From NCBI RefSeq assembly GCF_900115815.1, contig NZ_FOXV01000006.1:178967-242966 (forward strand): 64,000 nt of DNA, read 5' to 3'. This DNA comes from Roseivivax halotolerans. Its GTDB lineage: Bacteria; Pseudomonadota; Alphaproteobacteria; Rhodobacterales; Rhodobacteraceae. A program made the position numbers and the translations under genes. Under the pieces are notes generated by a model, which saw only the letters and a program-made list of their open reading frames with translations, did not search any database and had not been told where the DNA came from. Below are positions 18,034 to 27,745 of the stretch, in pieces. Position 1 is the stretch's first letter, and each line of letters starts with the position of its first letter.

Positions 18034-21000
18034 TCAGTAATCCCGCTCGTAATAAATCCCGACACCGGTATTGCCCGTTGATGTCACCGTTCCACGAGCG
18101 GTGATGCTGTCTGTAATATCGAGGTTGAGATTGATATCGGTCTCGCCGCTCGAACTGACGGTGACGTCCGTATAAAGGTTTTCCCCGATATACTTGCCGA
18201 CGCTGACCGACGTGGTGCCGTCCTGAGCGGTCTGCAGGTCGAGGTTGTCGAGCCCGGTATTGGCACGCAGCGTCTCGGTGATGCCGGGTCCGCCGCCTGT
18301 CAGCGTGTTGATGGCTGCTGCGATCCGCAGTGCCTGGAAGGCCGAGATCTCCGACAGATCGCGTCCGAACAAGAGAAGCGCCAGCACTTCTTCCTGCGGC
18401 CGATCCGGGGTCGAGCTGAACGTGACCTCGGGGTCCGAAGCCGGACCGGAGATCGTCACGCGGATCTGCGTATCACCGCTTTGGGTCTCGGCAACCACGG
18501 TGACGAACGGGTTGAAATCGCCCTCGATGGAGACCGACGCCTCATCAAGCTCGATCCGCTGGCCAAGAATATCGAGCCGCCCGCGAATGAGATCGAACCG
18601 GCCTTGCGGCACGACGTTCTGGGTCGTTCCGCCGATGCGGAGCTGCCCGCCGACCTCGGCATCGAGGCCACGGCCCCGGATAAAGATCCGCGAGGGCGCG
18701 TTGATGAGAAGGTCGAGGCGGTAATTGACGCCTCCACCGCTGCCGCCCGATCCACCCTCGTTCGGGCTTTCGATGAGGCCAGCACGCTGGCGTGTCAGGC
18801 GCACCGCCGCGCTTTCGTTCACGTGGTCGATGGGAAAGCCCAAGGTCTGGATTCCGCCACCCGAGGGGATCCGCACTTCGGTCTGGTCGAGGTCGATCTG
18901 TCCCGACAGCGTCGCGGTCGAGGCCAGCGGCCCGACCAAGGTCAGCGTGCCATCCACATCGGTCTGGTACAGCCCCGGATCCTCGACGATGACGTCGTCG
19001 AGCGTGATCGTGAGATCGCCGTTGAAGGGCGGTGACAGGGTCACGGGGCCCGTCACGTTGATATCTCCGCCGGTGGCCACATCGCCTTGCAGCTCGATAT
19101 TCGCCTGCCCGCCATTCAGGCTGACCTGCGCGCCGATATTCTCGAGCGCGATGCCTTGGTTCGGAATGGTGAATTGCGCGCCTTGCGTCACAATCTGTCC
19201 AGACAGCGCGTCGAGCCCCGGAGGCCCGTTCACGGACAAATCGAAATTGGCGATGCCGCCGATCAGGTTCGGCTCGAGAAACGGGTTGGCAAGCCCGAGC
19301 GGCGCGGAGCCGTTGATGTCGAGGTTGAGCGTCGAGGCGTCCGCCGCGACCGTGCCAGAGACGTCGGCACTGGTATTGCCCGGCGCGGTCAGCGCGGCAT
19401 TCACGCGCCAGTCGCCGCCGGAATTCGCCGCGGTACCCCGCGCCGTGGCCGGTCCGTTGAATTCGGGCACGAAGAGGCCGACATTCGCGAGCCGCACGTC
19501 ATACTCGATCTGCCCGCCGTTTGCGCCGTAATTGCCGCTGGCGGTTGCGTCGATCTGAGGTGCATCAAGGTTCAGGCTGTCGATGCGGAACGCTCCGCTT
19601 TCGAGACGTCCGCCGCGGAACTGGAGATCCGTCACACCGCCGCGGAGGAGCTGGTCCACGGCTTCAATGCCGGTCACGGGGTTCCGCGCCTCTGCATCGA
19701 GCGTGACTTCCGCGACACCGCTGTCGGGATTGAACGTGCCGTTCGCGTCGGCGCTGATTTGCGGCGCGTCGAGGTCGAGGCTCTCGATCACCAGCGTGCC
19801 GTCCTCTTGCCGACCGCCGCGGAAGGCAAGGTCGGTCACGCCGCCGCGCAACAGCTGGTCGACCGGCGCGATGCCGGTCACGATGCTGCCCGCTTCGGCA
19901 TCGAGCGTCAGCTGGCCCGCGCCGCTCTCGAAATCATAATCGCCTGAGGCGGTCGCATCGACCGAGCCCGAAAGCGAACGTCCGACAAGGCCCTCGTAGG
20001 GGCGCAGGGTGTTGACGCTGAGCGAGACGTCTCCGCGAACCGATTGCGGCACCATCTCCTCGAGGGCGGCTGTTGCGTCGATATCGGCTGTGAGCCCACC
20101 GGGACCGGCCGCGTCGAGCACGATATCCCAGTTATCGCCCATCTGATCGGCGCGGCCGGTGACGTTGGCGGAGCCCGACATCGTCGGAACGACGTCGGCG
20201 AGATCGTCCAGCCGGACATCGAATCTCAGACCGCTATCCTCGGGCCGGTATGCGCCCTCGGCCGTGGCGGAGAGGCGTTGTCCTGTCACATCGAGATCGC
20301 GCAAGAGATACCCGTCGGTTGTTTTGGCGCCGTCGACCGAAAAAGTCGTGTTGCCGGCGAGAAGGCGGTCGACCTCGGCGATCCCGGTGATCGGATCGGT
20401 GACATCACCGCTGGCCGCGACACTGACCGTGTTCAACTCAAGATCGGCGCTGCCTTTGGCTGAGATATCCGCCGCACCGCCAAGGGGCCGGCCGGCGATC
20501 TCGGAATAGGCGGAGAGATCGGCGACATTGGCATCGAGAGTTCCGCCCACGGCGCGGAGTTGGCCTTCCACGAGTTCGAGCGCGGCATCGATAATGGCCT
20601 CCGCCCCGCCGGGACCGGCGACATCGCCGCTGACCTGCCAGCTCTCACCTTCTTTCCGGGCCGTGCCGTCGAAGGAGAGCGCACCTTGCAACTCGGGCAG
20701 GATTTCCGACAGTTCCGCGACCCGCAGGGAGATGTCGGCATTGCCGGTCTCGGCACCCAGGCCGCCCGATGCCGTCAGGTTCGCCTCGGGAGCGCTGACC
20801 TCGAGCTGTCGGAGCAGGATGCCCTGCTCGTCGCGCTGCGCGCTGAGCAGAAGTTCGGTCTGACCGTCGAGAAGTCGATCCGCCTCTGCGATACCGGTCA
20901 CGAGGTCGTTCACCGTGCCGTCGAGCTCGGCGTCGAACGCGCCCGACAGCGGCTCGACGCTGCCCGAGGCGCTCAACCGCGCGCCACCTGACAGCTCGCG

Positions 21001-22530
21001 GCCCGCCAGCCCGGAAAACCGTGCGATATCCGAGGTTTCGACGTTCACGTCGCCCTCGATCGCGATGTTGAGCTCGTCGGTCAGACCGGTGATGTCGAGC
21101 GCGCCGTCGATGGCGATGCCCGCGCCATCGAGCGCGATCTGCGTCAGGCGCAGGGGCTCGCCCTCGCGGTAGTCGAATTCGAGGATTCCGGACAGGGTCG
21201 TGCCGACGGCTTCAGCGAGCGAGGGGTCCGCGAAGGCGAGCGCCTCGGTCGCGATGTCGAAGCGGCCATCCACTTCGCCGACAGCAGTGCCTTCGCCGCG
21301 TAGGAGCGTGCCCGAGCCGTCGAGGCTCAGCCGTTCTGCCGAAAGGGTGGGGCGGTCGAGGCCCGTCACGGCAAGTTCCGCCTGCCAGGCATCGCCGGTT
21401 TCGGCATCGTATTGCACGTTCAGATCGGCGCGATCGACGCGCGTGACCTCGCCGGGAATGGGCAACTGGATCGGCGCGCCGTCCCGCCCGGCGATATCGC
21501 CCGTCAGATCGATCCGCTCCGGCCACTTGTCGGGGCCGAGCGCGATGAAACCGTTGATGTTGATCGCCTCGGAGGCAAGCTCCAGCGTGTCGATGGTCAG
21601 AGCGCCCGACTCGAGGCTTTGGCCCGCCACGTCGAGACTGAGATCGGCACCGAAGAATTCGCGGTTCTCGGGCGTCAGCAGGGGACGGATGTCGCCTTGG
21701 ACATCCGCGGAGAAACCGGTGCCCGCGACATCCCCCTCAAGCGCTGCCACCGCGACGCGGCCCGTGAGGCGATCCTCGCCATCCGTGGCAAGTTGCAGAT
21801 CGGCGGCGAAATCCGACAGCGGGCCTTCGCCCTCCACGCTCAGCGCGACAGGCGGTGTGCCCGGCAGGCCGATCAAGGTCGCGGCGATACCGCCTTCGGG
21901 CTCGTCGAGCGACAGATCGAGCGACAGGACGTTGGTTTCGTTCGCGTAGGAGCCCTCAAGGCTGATCTCGCCGCCCCGGTCGAGCCGGTCGATCGAGAGC
22001 GAGACATCGCCTTCTCCGCCCGCAAGGCTCGCCGAGCCTTCGAGCGCGAGCACGGCCTCGACACCGATCACCGGCTCGCCAAGCTCCACCCGCTCGGCCG
22101 CGATGCGTCCGATCTGCACCGAGACCGGCAGTTCGGGAAGAGAGAACGGCTGGGCCTGGGCGTCGGGGACTTCGGTCGTCTCGCCGCCCTGTGGCAGGCG
22201 CGGGACGAGGATCTCTTCGGCGATCAGCTCATCGACCGAGACCCGCCCCCGCAGAAGCGCCGCGCGGTTCCAGTCGAGGGTGACGCCTCGCAGGGTGAGC
22301 CAGGGGCCCTCGGCATCCGAAAGGATTAGCTCTTCCACCGTGGCTTGTGAAGAAAGCGCGCCCTGGAAGCCGACAATATCGACGCCGAAATTCTCGCCCG
22401 AGAGGTTGTCCTCGATCAGGGCCTCAAGCCGGCCGCGCTCGCTGTTGTCATCCTGTTGCGCCAGCACGGTCGTCGCGCCGATGCCCGCCGAAAGGGTCGT
22501 CGCGGTGAGAAACTTGCCAAGATGTCTCAA
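18034..22530 (-). CDS. tamB: translocation and assembly module protein TamB
   Basis: About 1498 residues. It begins with a signal-anchor (RHLGKFLTATTLSAGIGA) and continues as a very long run of beta-rich repeats, recurring VTGIAEVDRLL/VTGIEAVDQLLRGG units spaced about 90-140 residues apart, before the C-terminal DUF490 domain ending GNTGVGIYYERDY. TamB spans the periplasm and partners TamA in outer-membrane protein insertion and lipid transport. The likely start is the TTG at 22528-22530, which shares bases with the tamA stop (TTGA); the frame is open further upstream but would lie inside tamA. Confidence 0.92.
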   Translation of the reverse strand: MRHLGKFLTATTLSAGIGATTVLAQQDDNSERGRLEALIEDNLSGENFGVDIVGFQGALSSQATVEELILSDAEGPWLTLRGVTLDWNRAALLRGRVSVDELIAEEILVPRLPQGGETTEVPDAQAQPFSLPELPVSVQIGRIAAERVELGEPVIGVEAVLALEGSASLAGGEGDVSLSIDRLDRGGEISLEGSYANETNVLSLDLSLDEPEGGIAATLIGLPGTPPVALSVEGEGPLSDFAADLQLATDGEDRLTGRVAVAALEGDVAGTGFSADVQGDIRPLLTPENREFFGADLSLDVAGQSLESGALTIDTLELASEAININGFIALGPDKWPERIDLTGDIAGRDGAPIQLPIPGEVTRVDRADLNVQYDAETGDAWQAELAVTGLDRPTLSAERLSLDGSGTLLRGEGTAVGEVDGRFDIATEALAFADPSLAEAVGTTLSGILEFDYREGEPLRLTQIALDGAGIAIDGALDITGLTDELNIAIEGDVNVETSDIARFSGLAGRELSGGARLSASGSVEPLSGAFDAELDGTVNDLVTGIAEADRLLDGQTELLLSAQRDEQGILLRQLEVSAPEANLTASGGLGAETGNADISLRVAELSEILPELQGALSFDGTARKEGESWQVSGDVAGPGGAEAIIDAALELVEGQLRAVGGTLDANVADLSAYSEIAGRPLGGAADISAKGSADLELNTVSVAASGDVTDPITGIAEVDRLLAGNTTFSVDGAKTTDGYLLRDLDVTGQRLSATAEGAYRPEDSGLRFDVRLDDLADVVPTMSGSANVTGRADQMGDNWDIVLDAAGPGGLTADIDATAALEEMVPQSVRGDVSLSVNTLRPYEGLVGRSLSGSVDATASGDYDFESGAGQLTLDAEAGSIVTGIAPVDQLLRGGVTDLAFRGGRQEDGTLVIESLDLDAPQISADANGTFNPDSGVAEVTLDAEARNPVTGIEAVDQLLRGGVTDLQFRGGRLESGAFRIDSLNLDAPQIDATASGNYGANGGQIEYDVRLANVGLFVPEFNGPATARGTAANSGGDWRVNAALTAPGNTSADVSGTVAADASTLNLDINGSAPLGLANPFLEPNLIGGIANFDLSVNGPPGLDALSGQIVTQGAQFTIPNQGIALENIGAQVSLNGGQANIELQGDVATGGDINVTGPVTLSPPFNGDLTITLDDVIVEDPGLYQTDVDGTLTLVGPLASTATLSGQIDLDQTEVRIPSGGGIQTLGFPIDHVNESAAVRLTRQRAGLIESPNEGGSGGSGGGVNYRLDLLINAPSRIFIRGRGLDAEVGGQLRIGGTTQNVVPQGRFDLIRGRLDILGQRIELDEASVSIEGDFNPFVTVVAETQSGDTQIRVTISGPASDPEVTFSSTPDRPQEEVLALLLFGRDLSEISAFQALRIAAAINTLTGGGPGITETLRANTGLDNLDLQTAQDGTTSVSVGKYIGENLYTDVTVSSSGETDINLNLDITDSITARGTVTSTGNTGVGIYYERDY

Positions 22531-24341
22531 AATGCCTGTCCGATACCGATGTAGAATTGCACGCCTTCGCCGGTCTCTCCGCCGGTGGGGCCGGCCACGT
22601 CGACGCGGATCGGGCCGATCCCGGTCTGGTAGCGAATCCCGAGCCCCGCGCCCGAATGCCATTCGCCCGAGCCGTCATAGAAGCTTTCTTCGCCGATATA
22701 GCCCGCATCGTAGAACCCCACGACGCCGATATTCTCGGTCACGTCGCGGCGCAGCTCCGCCGAGATGCCGAGGAAGGATCGCCCGCCGATCTCATCGCCA
22801 TTGCCGAGATCGACCGCAAGCGAGCGGAAAGGCTGGCCACGCACGGTGCCGCCGCCGCCGGAGGTGTAGAGGAAATCGGGCGGCGCGTCGGTGATGTCGG
22901 GCCCCGCAACCGAGCCGAGCTGAATCCGCAGCGCGGCAACGGTCGCATCATCCATGCCGAACCCCTGGTAGGCCCGCGCATCCGCATCGAACTTGAGCCC
23001 GCCAGGCGAACCCATGAGCCCCACGAAGGGCGTCGCGGTCGCGGTGACGTAATAGCCGCTCACGGGGTTCAGATCGTTGGACCGCGTATCGTAGGTCAGG
23101 GTGCCGGGAAGCGTGAGCAGCAGGAACTCGCGCTCGCCAAGGTCGTCCTCGGTCTCGCTGTAGCTGAGGCCCAGACCAATCTCCGCGGTGTAGCGGTCGT
23201 TGAGGCGGCGGGTCGCGCCGATCTCGAATTCGGCCCGGTTGGAAATGAAGGTCGGCTCGTCTTCGCGGGTCAGCGAGGCCTGGACGTAGCCATCCGTTTC
23301 CGCGCCGTAAATCGCCGGGATCTCGAGCCGCCCCGAGAGCGAGTAATCCATACCGCTGTCACTTGCGCCGATGTTCGAGACCGAAGCATCGAACCGCAGC
23401 CGCTCTGCGCCGCCGAAGATGTTGCGGTGGAGCCAGAACGCGGTGAGCGCGCCACCCTCGAGCGTCGAGACCTCCGCACCGAAGCCGATCCGGCGGGGTT
23501 TGCGGTCACTGACGGACAGCAGCATGTCCATGCTGCCGTCGGGCTCGACCACGTCTGCCTCGCTGAGCGTCACCGAGGAGAACGCGCCGGTGCGTCGCAA
23601 GCGGTTCACCACGCGGTCCACATCGTCGGGATCGAAGCGTTCTCCGGCCGGGAAGCCCGCGATGCGCCGGATCGCGGCTTGCCGCACAGCGCTGTCGGTC
23701 GTGATCTGCATATCACCGAAACTGACGCGAGGGCCGGGATCGATGCCGATCCGCACGTCGAGGCGCGCGATATCGTGGAGCGCCGTGGCCTGCTCGCTGT
23801 CGGGCATGGCCTTGGCGTGGCCGCGCTGGCGCCAGCCTTCGATGGACGCTTGCGCGGCCTCACGGATCACTCCCGTTTCCGCTGGCTGTCCTTGAGCAAA
23901 GCCGTCGGGCAGTTCGGTTCTTGCCGCGAGCGGCGCAATCTCTGCCTGCCTGAAGCGGAATTGCGGACCGGTCTCGACACGGATTTCCGCGCGTTGGAAG
24001 GCTGGCGGCAGGTTGAGCAGCTCCAGATCCGCGACTTCGCGGCCATCGAGCCGGATCGAGACGACGCCGCTGTAGAACCCCGCATCGTAGAGGGCCTCGA
24101 CCACGGTTTGGTAATCCGAGAGGGCCGCCGCGGCGACCTCCTGCGGCGTTTCGAGACCTTCGGGGGTAGCCGTCGTCAGGCTCGACGTGTTGCGGATGGC
24201 CCGGCCAATGCGGTTGCCCGCTTCGGCATCGTCGGTGGCGATCTCGATATCGATGTCTTCAAGCGCATCTGCGGGCAGTGCCATTACCGAGACGCCTAAT
24301 GCAAAAGCGGTCGCGACACGTAAAGTCGTACTTGGAAACAA
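22527..24341 (-). CDS. tamA: outer-membrane assembly protein TamA (Omp85/BamA family)
   Basis: 604 residues. Signal peptide at the N-terminus (TLRVATAFALGVSVMALPADA), then POTRA-like repeats (YDAGFYSGVVSIRLDG; FGDMQITTDSAVR), then a 16-strand-type barrel with the Omp85 signature in the last third (GYIGEESFYDGSGEWHSGAG, GLGIRYQTGIGPIRVDVAGP) and C-terminal Phe (IGIGQAF). Starts at TTG 24341 with GGGGGAG upstream. Overlaps tamB, so the two partners are made together. Confidence 0.92.
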   Translation of the reverse strand: MFPSTTLRVATAFALGVSVMALPADALEDIDIEIATDDAEAGNRIGRAIRNTSSLTTATPEGLETPQEVAAAALSDYQTVVEALYDAGFYSGVVSIRLDGREVADLELLNLPPAFQRAEIRVETGPQFRFRQAEIAPLAARTELPDGFAQGQPAETGVIREAAQASIEGWRQRGHAKAMPDSEQATALHDIARLDVRIGIDPGPRVSFGDMQITTDSAVRQAAIRRIAGFPAGERFDPDDVDRVVNRLRRTGAFSSVTLSEADVVEPDGSMDMLLSVSDRKPRRIGFGAEVSTLEGGALTAFWLHRNIFGGAERLRFDASVSNIGASDSGMDYSLSGRLEIPAIYGAETDGYVQASLTREDEPTFISNRAEFEIGATRRLNDRYTAEIGLGLSYSETEDDLGEREFLLLTLPGTLTYDTRSNDLNPVSGYYVTATATPFVGLMGSPGGLKFDADARAYQGFGMDDATVAALRIQLGSVAGPDITDAPPDFLYTSGGGGTVRGQPFRSLAVDLGNGDEIGGRSFLGISAELRRDVTENIGVVGFYDAGYIGEESFYDGSGEWHSGAGLGIRYQTGIGPIRVDVAGPTGGETGEGVQFYIGIGQAF

Positions 24342-24468
24342 GAGAAAGGCTCCCCCACCGGTATTGCGGCTCGAACGGCTTCATGCAGCCTAACGAGTGA
24401 CGTCCGGACGTTCCAGCACTGTCACGGGCCTCATGGCTCACAAAAGAGCCATCCGCGGCAAGGGATGA

Positions 24469-24498
24469 AAGGGCGGGCGGTTCTTCCGCCACGCCCTT
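24469..24498 (-). terminator. terminator after mcd
   Basis: AAGGGCGGGCGG pairs with CCGCC-A-CGCCCTT around TTCTT. It lies 9 bases past the mcd stop. The T-run on the minus side is short. Confidence 0.6.
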
Positions 24499-24506
24499 TT
24501 CGCATA

Positions 24507-26195
24507 TCAGGCCAAAAGGCGCCGCGCGATCACCTGCGCCTGGATCTCTGCTGCGCCCTCGAAGATGTTGAGGATGCGCGCATCGCAGAGGATCCGGCTG
24601 ATCGGGTATTCCAGCGCGAAGCCGTTGCCGCCGTGGATCTGGAGCGCATTGTCCGCCGCTGCCCAGGCGACGCGCGCGCCCAGAAGCTTGGCCATGCCTG
24701 CCTCGAGATCGCAGCGCCGACCTTCATCCTTCTCCCGCGCGGAGAAATAGGTGAGCTGGCGTGCCACCATGATCTCCACCGCCATCATGGCAAGCTTGGA
24801 GGCGACACGCGGGAAGGCGATGAGCGGCTTGCCGAACTGCTTGCGGTCCTCGGCGTAGCGCATGCCCTGGTCGAGCGCCGATTGTGCGACCCCGATGGCC
24901 CGCGCGGCGGTCTGGATGCGCGCGCTTTCGAACGTCTCCATCAGCTGCTTGAAGCCCTTCCCCTCTTCGCCGCCGAGAAGGTTCTCGCCCTTCACTTTGA
25001 AGTCGTCGAAATTGACCGTGTATTCCTTCATCCCGCGATAGCCGAGCACTTCGATCTCGCCGCCCGAGATGCCCGGATCCTGCCAGGGCTGTTCGTCGGT
25101 GCCCGGGGTCTTTTCCGCCAGGAACATCGACAGGCCCTTGTAATCATCGGTGCCGGGAACGGAGCGCGCGAGCACGGTCATCACGTGGGTGCGCGCCGCA
25201 TGGGTGATCCATGTCTTGTTGCCGTTGAGGATCCAGTCGCCGTTCTCGTCCTTGGCCGCCTTGGTTCGCAGGCTGCCGAGGTCGGAGCCGGTATTGGGCT
25301 CGGTGAAGACGGCGGTCGGCAGGATCTCACCGCTTGCAAACCCGGGAAGCCAGCGCGTTTTCTGGTCGTCGGTGCCGCCTGCGATCACCAGCTCCGCCGC
25401 GATCTCCGAGCGGGTGCCGAGGCTGCCCACGCCGATATAGCCGCGCGAAAGCTCCTCGGAGACGACGCACATCGACGCCTTGGAGAGGCCCAGTCCGCCG
25501 AATTCCTCGGGGATGGTCAGACCGAAGACACCCATCTCCGCGAGTTCCTCGATCACCTCCATCGGGATGAGTTCGTCCTTGAGGTGCCATTCATGGGCGT
25601 GCGGCTCGATCTTGTCTACGGAGTAGCGGCGGAACTGCTCGCGGATCATCTCGAGCTCTTCGTCGAGCCCGGTGCGGCCCACCGTGATTTCGGCGGAGCG
25701 CTCGCGCATCAGCTCGACGAGCCGCACGCGCGCCGCCTGGGTGTTGCCGCCCTGGGTCAGCGTCATCACCGCGTCGGACATGAGCGCGCGCATGTCATCC
25801 TGAGCGAGCCCAAGATCCTGCAAGCGCACGACCTCGCCCTGGTTCATCTGGATGCCGCCATAGATCTGCCAGAGGTATTCGCCAAACGCGATCTGGTGAA
25901 TGAGCTGCTCGACCTCGCCGAACGTGCCTTCGTCCTGCATCCGTTCGGCCCAGCCCTGCATCTCGCGCAGGGACTCGACGTAGGTTGCGAGCCAGGCGAG
26001 CCCGTGCGCGGCTGTCTGGTGCGCCTCGAGCTTGGAGCCCGACACCCGGTCGCCATCCATGACGAGCGCCGACACCGAGGCTTTCGCGCGGGCCAAAACG
26101 TCGTCGCAGGGTCCGAGCGCGGCCTTCGTCAGAGCGAGAAGATCGGGAAGAAGCGCGGTCTCCGCGAGTGTCAGATCCTGACCGTCATGTGCCAT
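24507..26195 (-). CDS. mcd: (2S)-methylsuccinyl-CoA dehydrogenase, ethylmalonyl-CoA pathway
   Basis: 562 residues, about 170 longer than ordinary acyl-CoA dehydrogenases. The extra N-terminal domain (HQTAAHGLAWLATYVESLRE; FGEYLWQIYGGIQMNQGEVVR) is the mark of Mcd in Rhodobacter. The core is a normal FAD-dependent dehydrogenase: TIPEEFGGLGLSK, TAVFTEPNTGSDLGSLRTKA, GNKTWITHAA and YAEDRKQFGKPLI. The product, mesaconyl-CoA, leads to glyoxylate and propionyl-CoA, allowing growth on acetate without isocitrate lyase. It stands alone here; phaA/phaB at 1-3.5 kb supply the first intermediates. Confidence 0.85.
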   Translation of the reverse strand: MAHDGQDLTLAETALLPDLLALTKAALGPCDDVLARAKASVSALVMDGDRVSGSKLEAHQTAAHGLAWLATYVESLREMQGWAERMQDEGTFGEVEQLIHQIAFGEYLWQIYGGIQMNQGEVVRLQDLGLAQDDMRALMSDAVMTLTQGGNTQAARVRLVELMRERSAEITVGRTGLDEELEMIREQFRRYSVDKIEPHAHEWHLKDELIPMEVIEELAEMGVFGLTIPEEFGGLGLSKASMCVVSEELSRGYIGVGSLGTRSEIAAELVIAGGTDDQKTRWLPGFASGEILPTAVFTEPNTGSDLGSLRTKAAKDENGDWILNGNKTWITHAARTHVMTVLARSVPGTDDYKGLSMFLAEKTPGTDEQPWQDPGISGGEIEVLGYRGMKEYTVNFDDFKVKGENLLGGEEGKGFKQLMETFESARIQTAARAIGVAQSALDQGMRYAEDRKQFGKPLIAFPRVASKLAMMAVEIMVARQLTYFSAREKDEGRRCDLEAGMAKLLGARVAWAAADNALQIHGGNGFALEYPISRILCDARILNIFEGAAEIQAQVIARRLLA

Positions 26196-26341
26196 GGTTC
26201 ACATCCTCTTTTCGTTTGGCCTCGACATAGCGCCCTCGCAGGCGCAGCGCAACAAAGATACGCTGCGATGCGGCAAAACGTTCAAAAATTGCGCGACCGT
26301 TTTCGCTGGTCGTCCGCCATTTGTTTGATAACACAGCATGC

Positions 26342-27112
26342 ATGGAGCTTCTTTCGGACCTTTTGACGCCCGCGCAATGGGCGCTCGCCCTCGGGGTGAC
26401 GTTCCTTGCGGGATTCGTGAAGGGCGTCGTGGGGTTCGCCATGCCGATGATCATGATCTCGGGGCTGGGCTCGATTCTCGCGCCGGACGTGGCGCTCGCT
26501 GCACTGATCCTCCCCACGCTGATGTCCAACGGGATGCAGGCGCTCCGGCAGGGTCCGCGCGCTGCGGCGGGATCGGTCAAGAAATTCAGGGTCTTCCTGA
26601 TCGTCGGTGCCGTTATGCTGATCCTTTCGGCACAGCTCGTCGCCGTGATGCCGGTCTCGGTCATGCTGGCGCTGATCGGCGTGCCCATCGTCGCTTTCGC
26701 GATCGCGCAGATCGCTGGCTGGGATGGACGGCTGCCCGCCGGGCCGACACGGGTGTTCGAGGTCGGGATCGCCGCATTCGCGGGCTTCATCGGTGGTTTC
26801 TCGGGTGTCTGGGGGCCGCCGACCGTGGCCTACCTGATGGCACTCGATACCGAGAAGACCGAACAGATGCGCGTCCAGGGGGTCATCTACGGCCTTGGCG
26901 CCGTCGTTCTGACGCTGGCGCATATCGGCTCGGGTGTTCTGAATAGCGCGACGGTCTGGCTATCTTTGGCGCTGATCCCGCCGGCGGTGCTGGGCATGTG
27001 GGCCGGCGGGCAGGTGCAGGACCGGATCGACCAGCGCTTCTTTCGGCGTGCAACGCTCTGGGTCTTGCTGATCGCCGGACTGAATCTTCTGCGCCGCGCC
27101 TTTCTGGCCTGA
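26342..27112 (+). CDS. TSUP (TauE/SafE) family membrane transporter
   Basis: 256 residues from ATG 26342 with about eight hydrophobic helices. TSUP motifs in both halves: FLAGFVKGVVGFAMPMIM and AGFIGGFSGVWGPPTVAYL. The family exports sulfite, sulfoacetate or other organosulfur/small organic anions; no neighbour indicates the substrate. The frame extends to a TTG at 26321. There is no clear ribosome site, and TGATAAC lies only 10-16 bases before the ATG, so the mRNA could be nearly leaderless. Divergent from mcd. Confidence 0.85.
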   Translation: MELLSDLLTPAQWALALGVTFLAGFVKGVVGFAMPMIMISGLGSILAPDVALAALILPTLMSNGMQALRQGPRAAAGSVKKFRVFLIVGAVMLILSAQLVAVMPVSVMLALIGVPIVAFAIAQIAGWDGRLPAGPTRVFEVGIAAFAGFIGGFSGVWGPPTVAYLMALDTEKTEQMRVQGVIYGLGAVVLTLAHIGSGVLNSATVWLSLALIPPAVLGMWAGGQVQDRIDQRFFRRATLWVLLIAGLNLLRRAFLA

Positions 27113-27114
27113 CC

Positions 27115-27639
27115 TCAGGAGAGCGGGATGCCCTCGCACATCGCCGCGATCTCGGGTGCTTCGGCCGCTGTCACCACCCTGAAGCGCGCCTCGTAAAGCA
27201 CCTCACCATTCTGTTCGGCGCGAAAGGTCCAGAGGCCGGGAACCTGCTCCTCGGGCACATCGAACGTATAGGCGTTGATCGAGGTGCCGGTCCCGCCAAG
27301 CGACGTCACGTAGGCTTGCCGGGTCGTGCCGGTCTCGGTGAAGGGCGGGTGCGTCAGGGTCAGGACAACACCGGGATAGGCTGCCCCGTCGAGGCTTTCC
27401 GTCTTTATGCCAAAGCTCACATCCGGCACGGCAGGCACCACGTTGGTCTGCCACTGGAACTCCGGGATCGTCTCGAAAAGCTCGATCTTGCCCGCGACCG
27501 TGCCGGGAGCCTCCATTTCTCCGACCGACGGGACATCGCAGAACACGCCCTGTTCTACGGCGAACTGAGCCGGGTCATAATCGACCTCGGAAAAAGCCGG
27601 GCTGGCGATGAGGCAAAGAAGGACGGGCAGGGCGCGCAT
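27115..27639 (-). CDS. periplasmic DUF3859-type protein
   Basis: 174 residues. Signal peptide MRALPVLLCLIASPAFS, then a predicted beta-sandwich of about 150 residues: GVFCDVPSVGEMEAPGTVAG, IPEFQWQTNVVPAVPDVSFG, FDVPEEQVPGLWTFRAEQNG. The pattern fits the DUF3859 family, whose role is unknown. Two cysteines (one early, one in AAMCEGIPLS) may form a disulfide. Convergent with the TSUP gene (two bases apart). Confidence 0.7.
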   Translation of the reverse strand: MRALPVLLCLIASPAFSEVDYDPAQFAVEQGVFCDVPSVGEMEAPGTVAGKIELFETIPEFQWQTNVVPAVPDVSFGIKTESLDGAAYPGVVLTLTHPPFTETGTTRQAYVTSLGGTGTSINAYTFDVPEEQVPGLWTFRAEQNGEVLYEARFRVVTAAEAPEIAAMCEGIPLS

Positions 27640-27690
27640 TGGGTGAAGGGTGCAGCCGAGCGCCCCGGTGTCAATTCCCGAGGTCGTGAA

Positions 27691-27724
27691 ACGAAAACGC
27701 CCCGGCGGTGTCCCGCCGGGGCGT
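27691..27724 (-). terminator. pckA terminator
   Basis: A perfect 12-bp stem ACGCCCCGGCGG-TGTC-CCGCCGGGGCGT (27697-27724), followed on the minus strand by TTTTCGT. It lies 22 bases beyond the pckA stop. Confidence 0.85.
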
Positions 27725-27745
27725 CCTGATCCTAAGCGGGACGCG

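Noticed and set aside
22557..24299. 580-codon open frame opposite tamA
   Set aside because: Antisense shadow of tamA; composition is Arg/Asp-rich repeats of the reverse codons without motifs.
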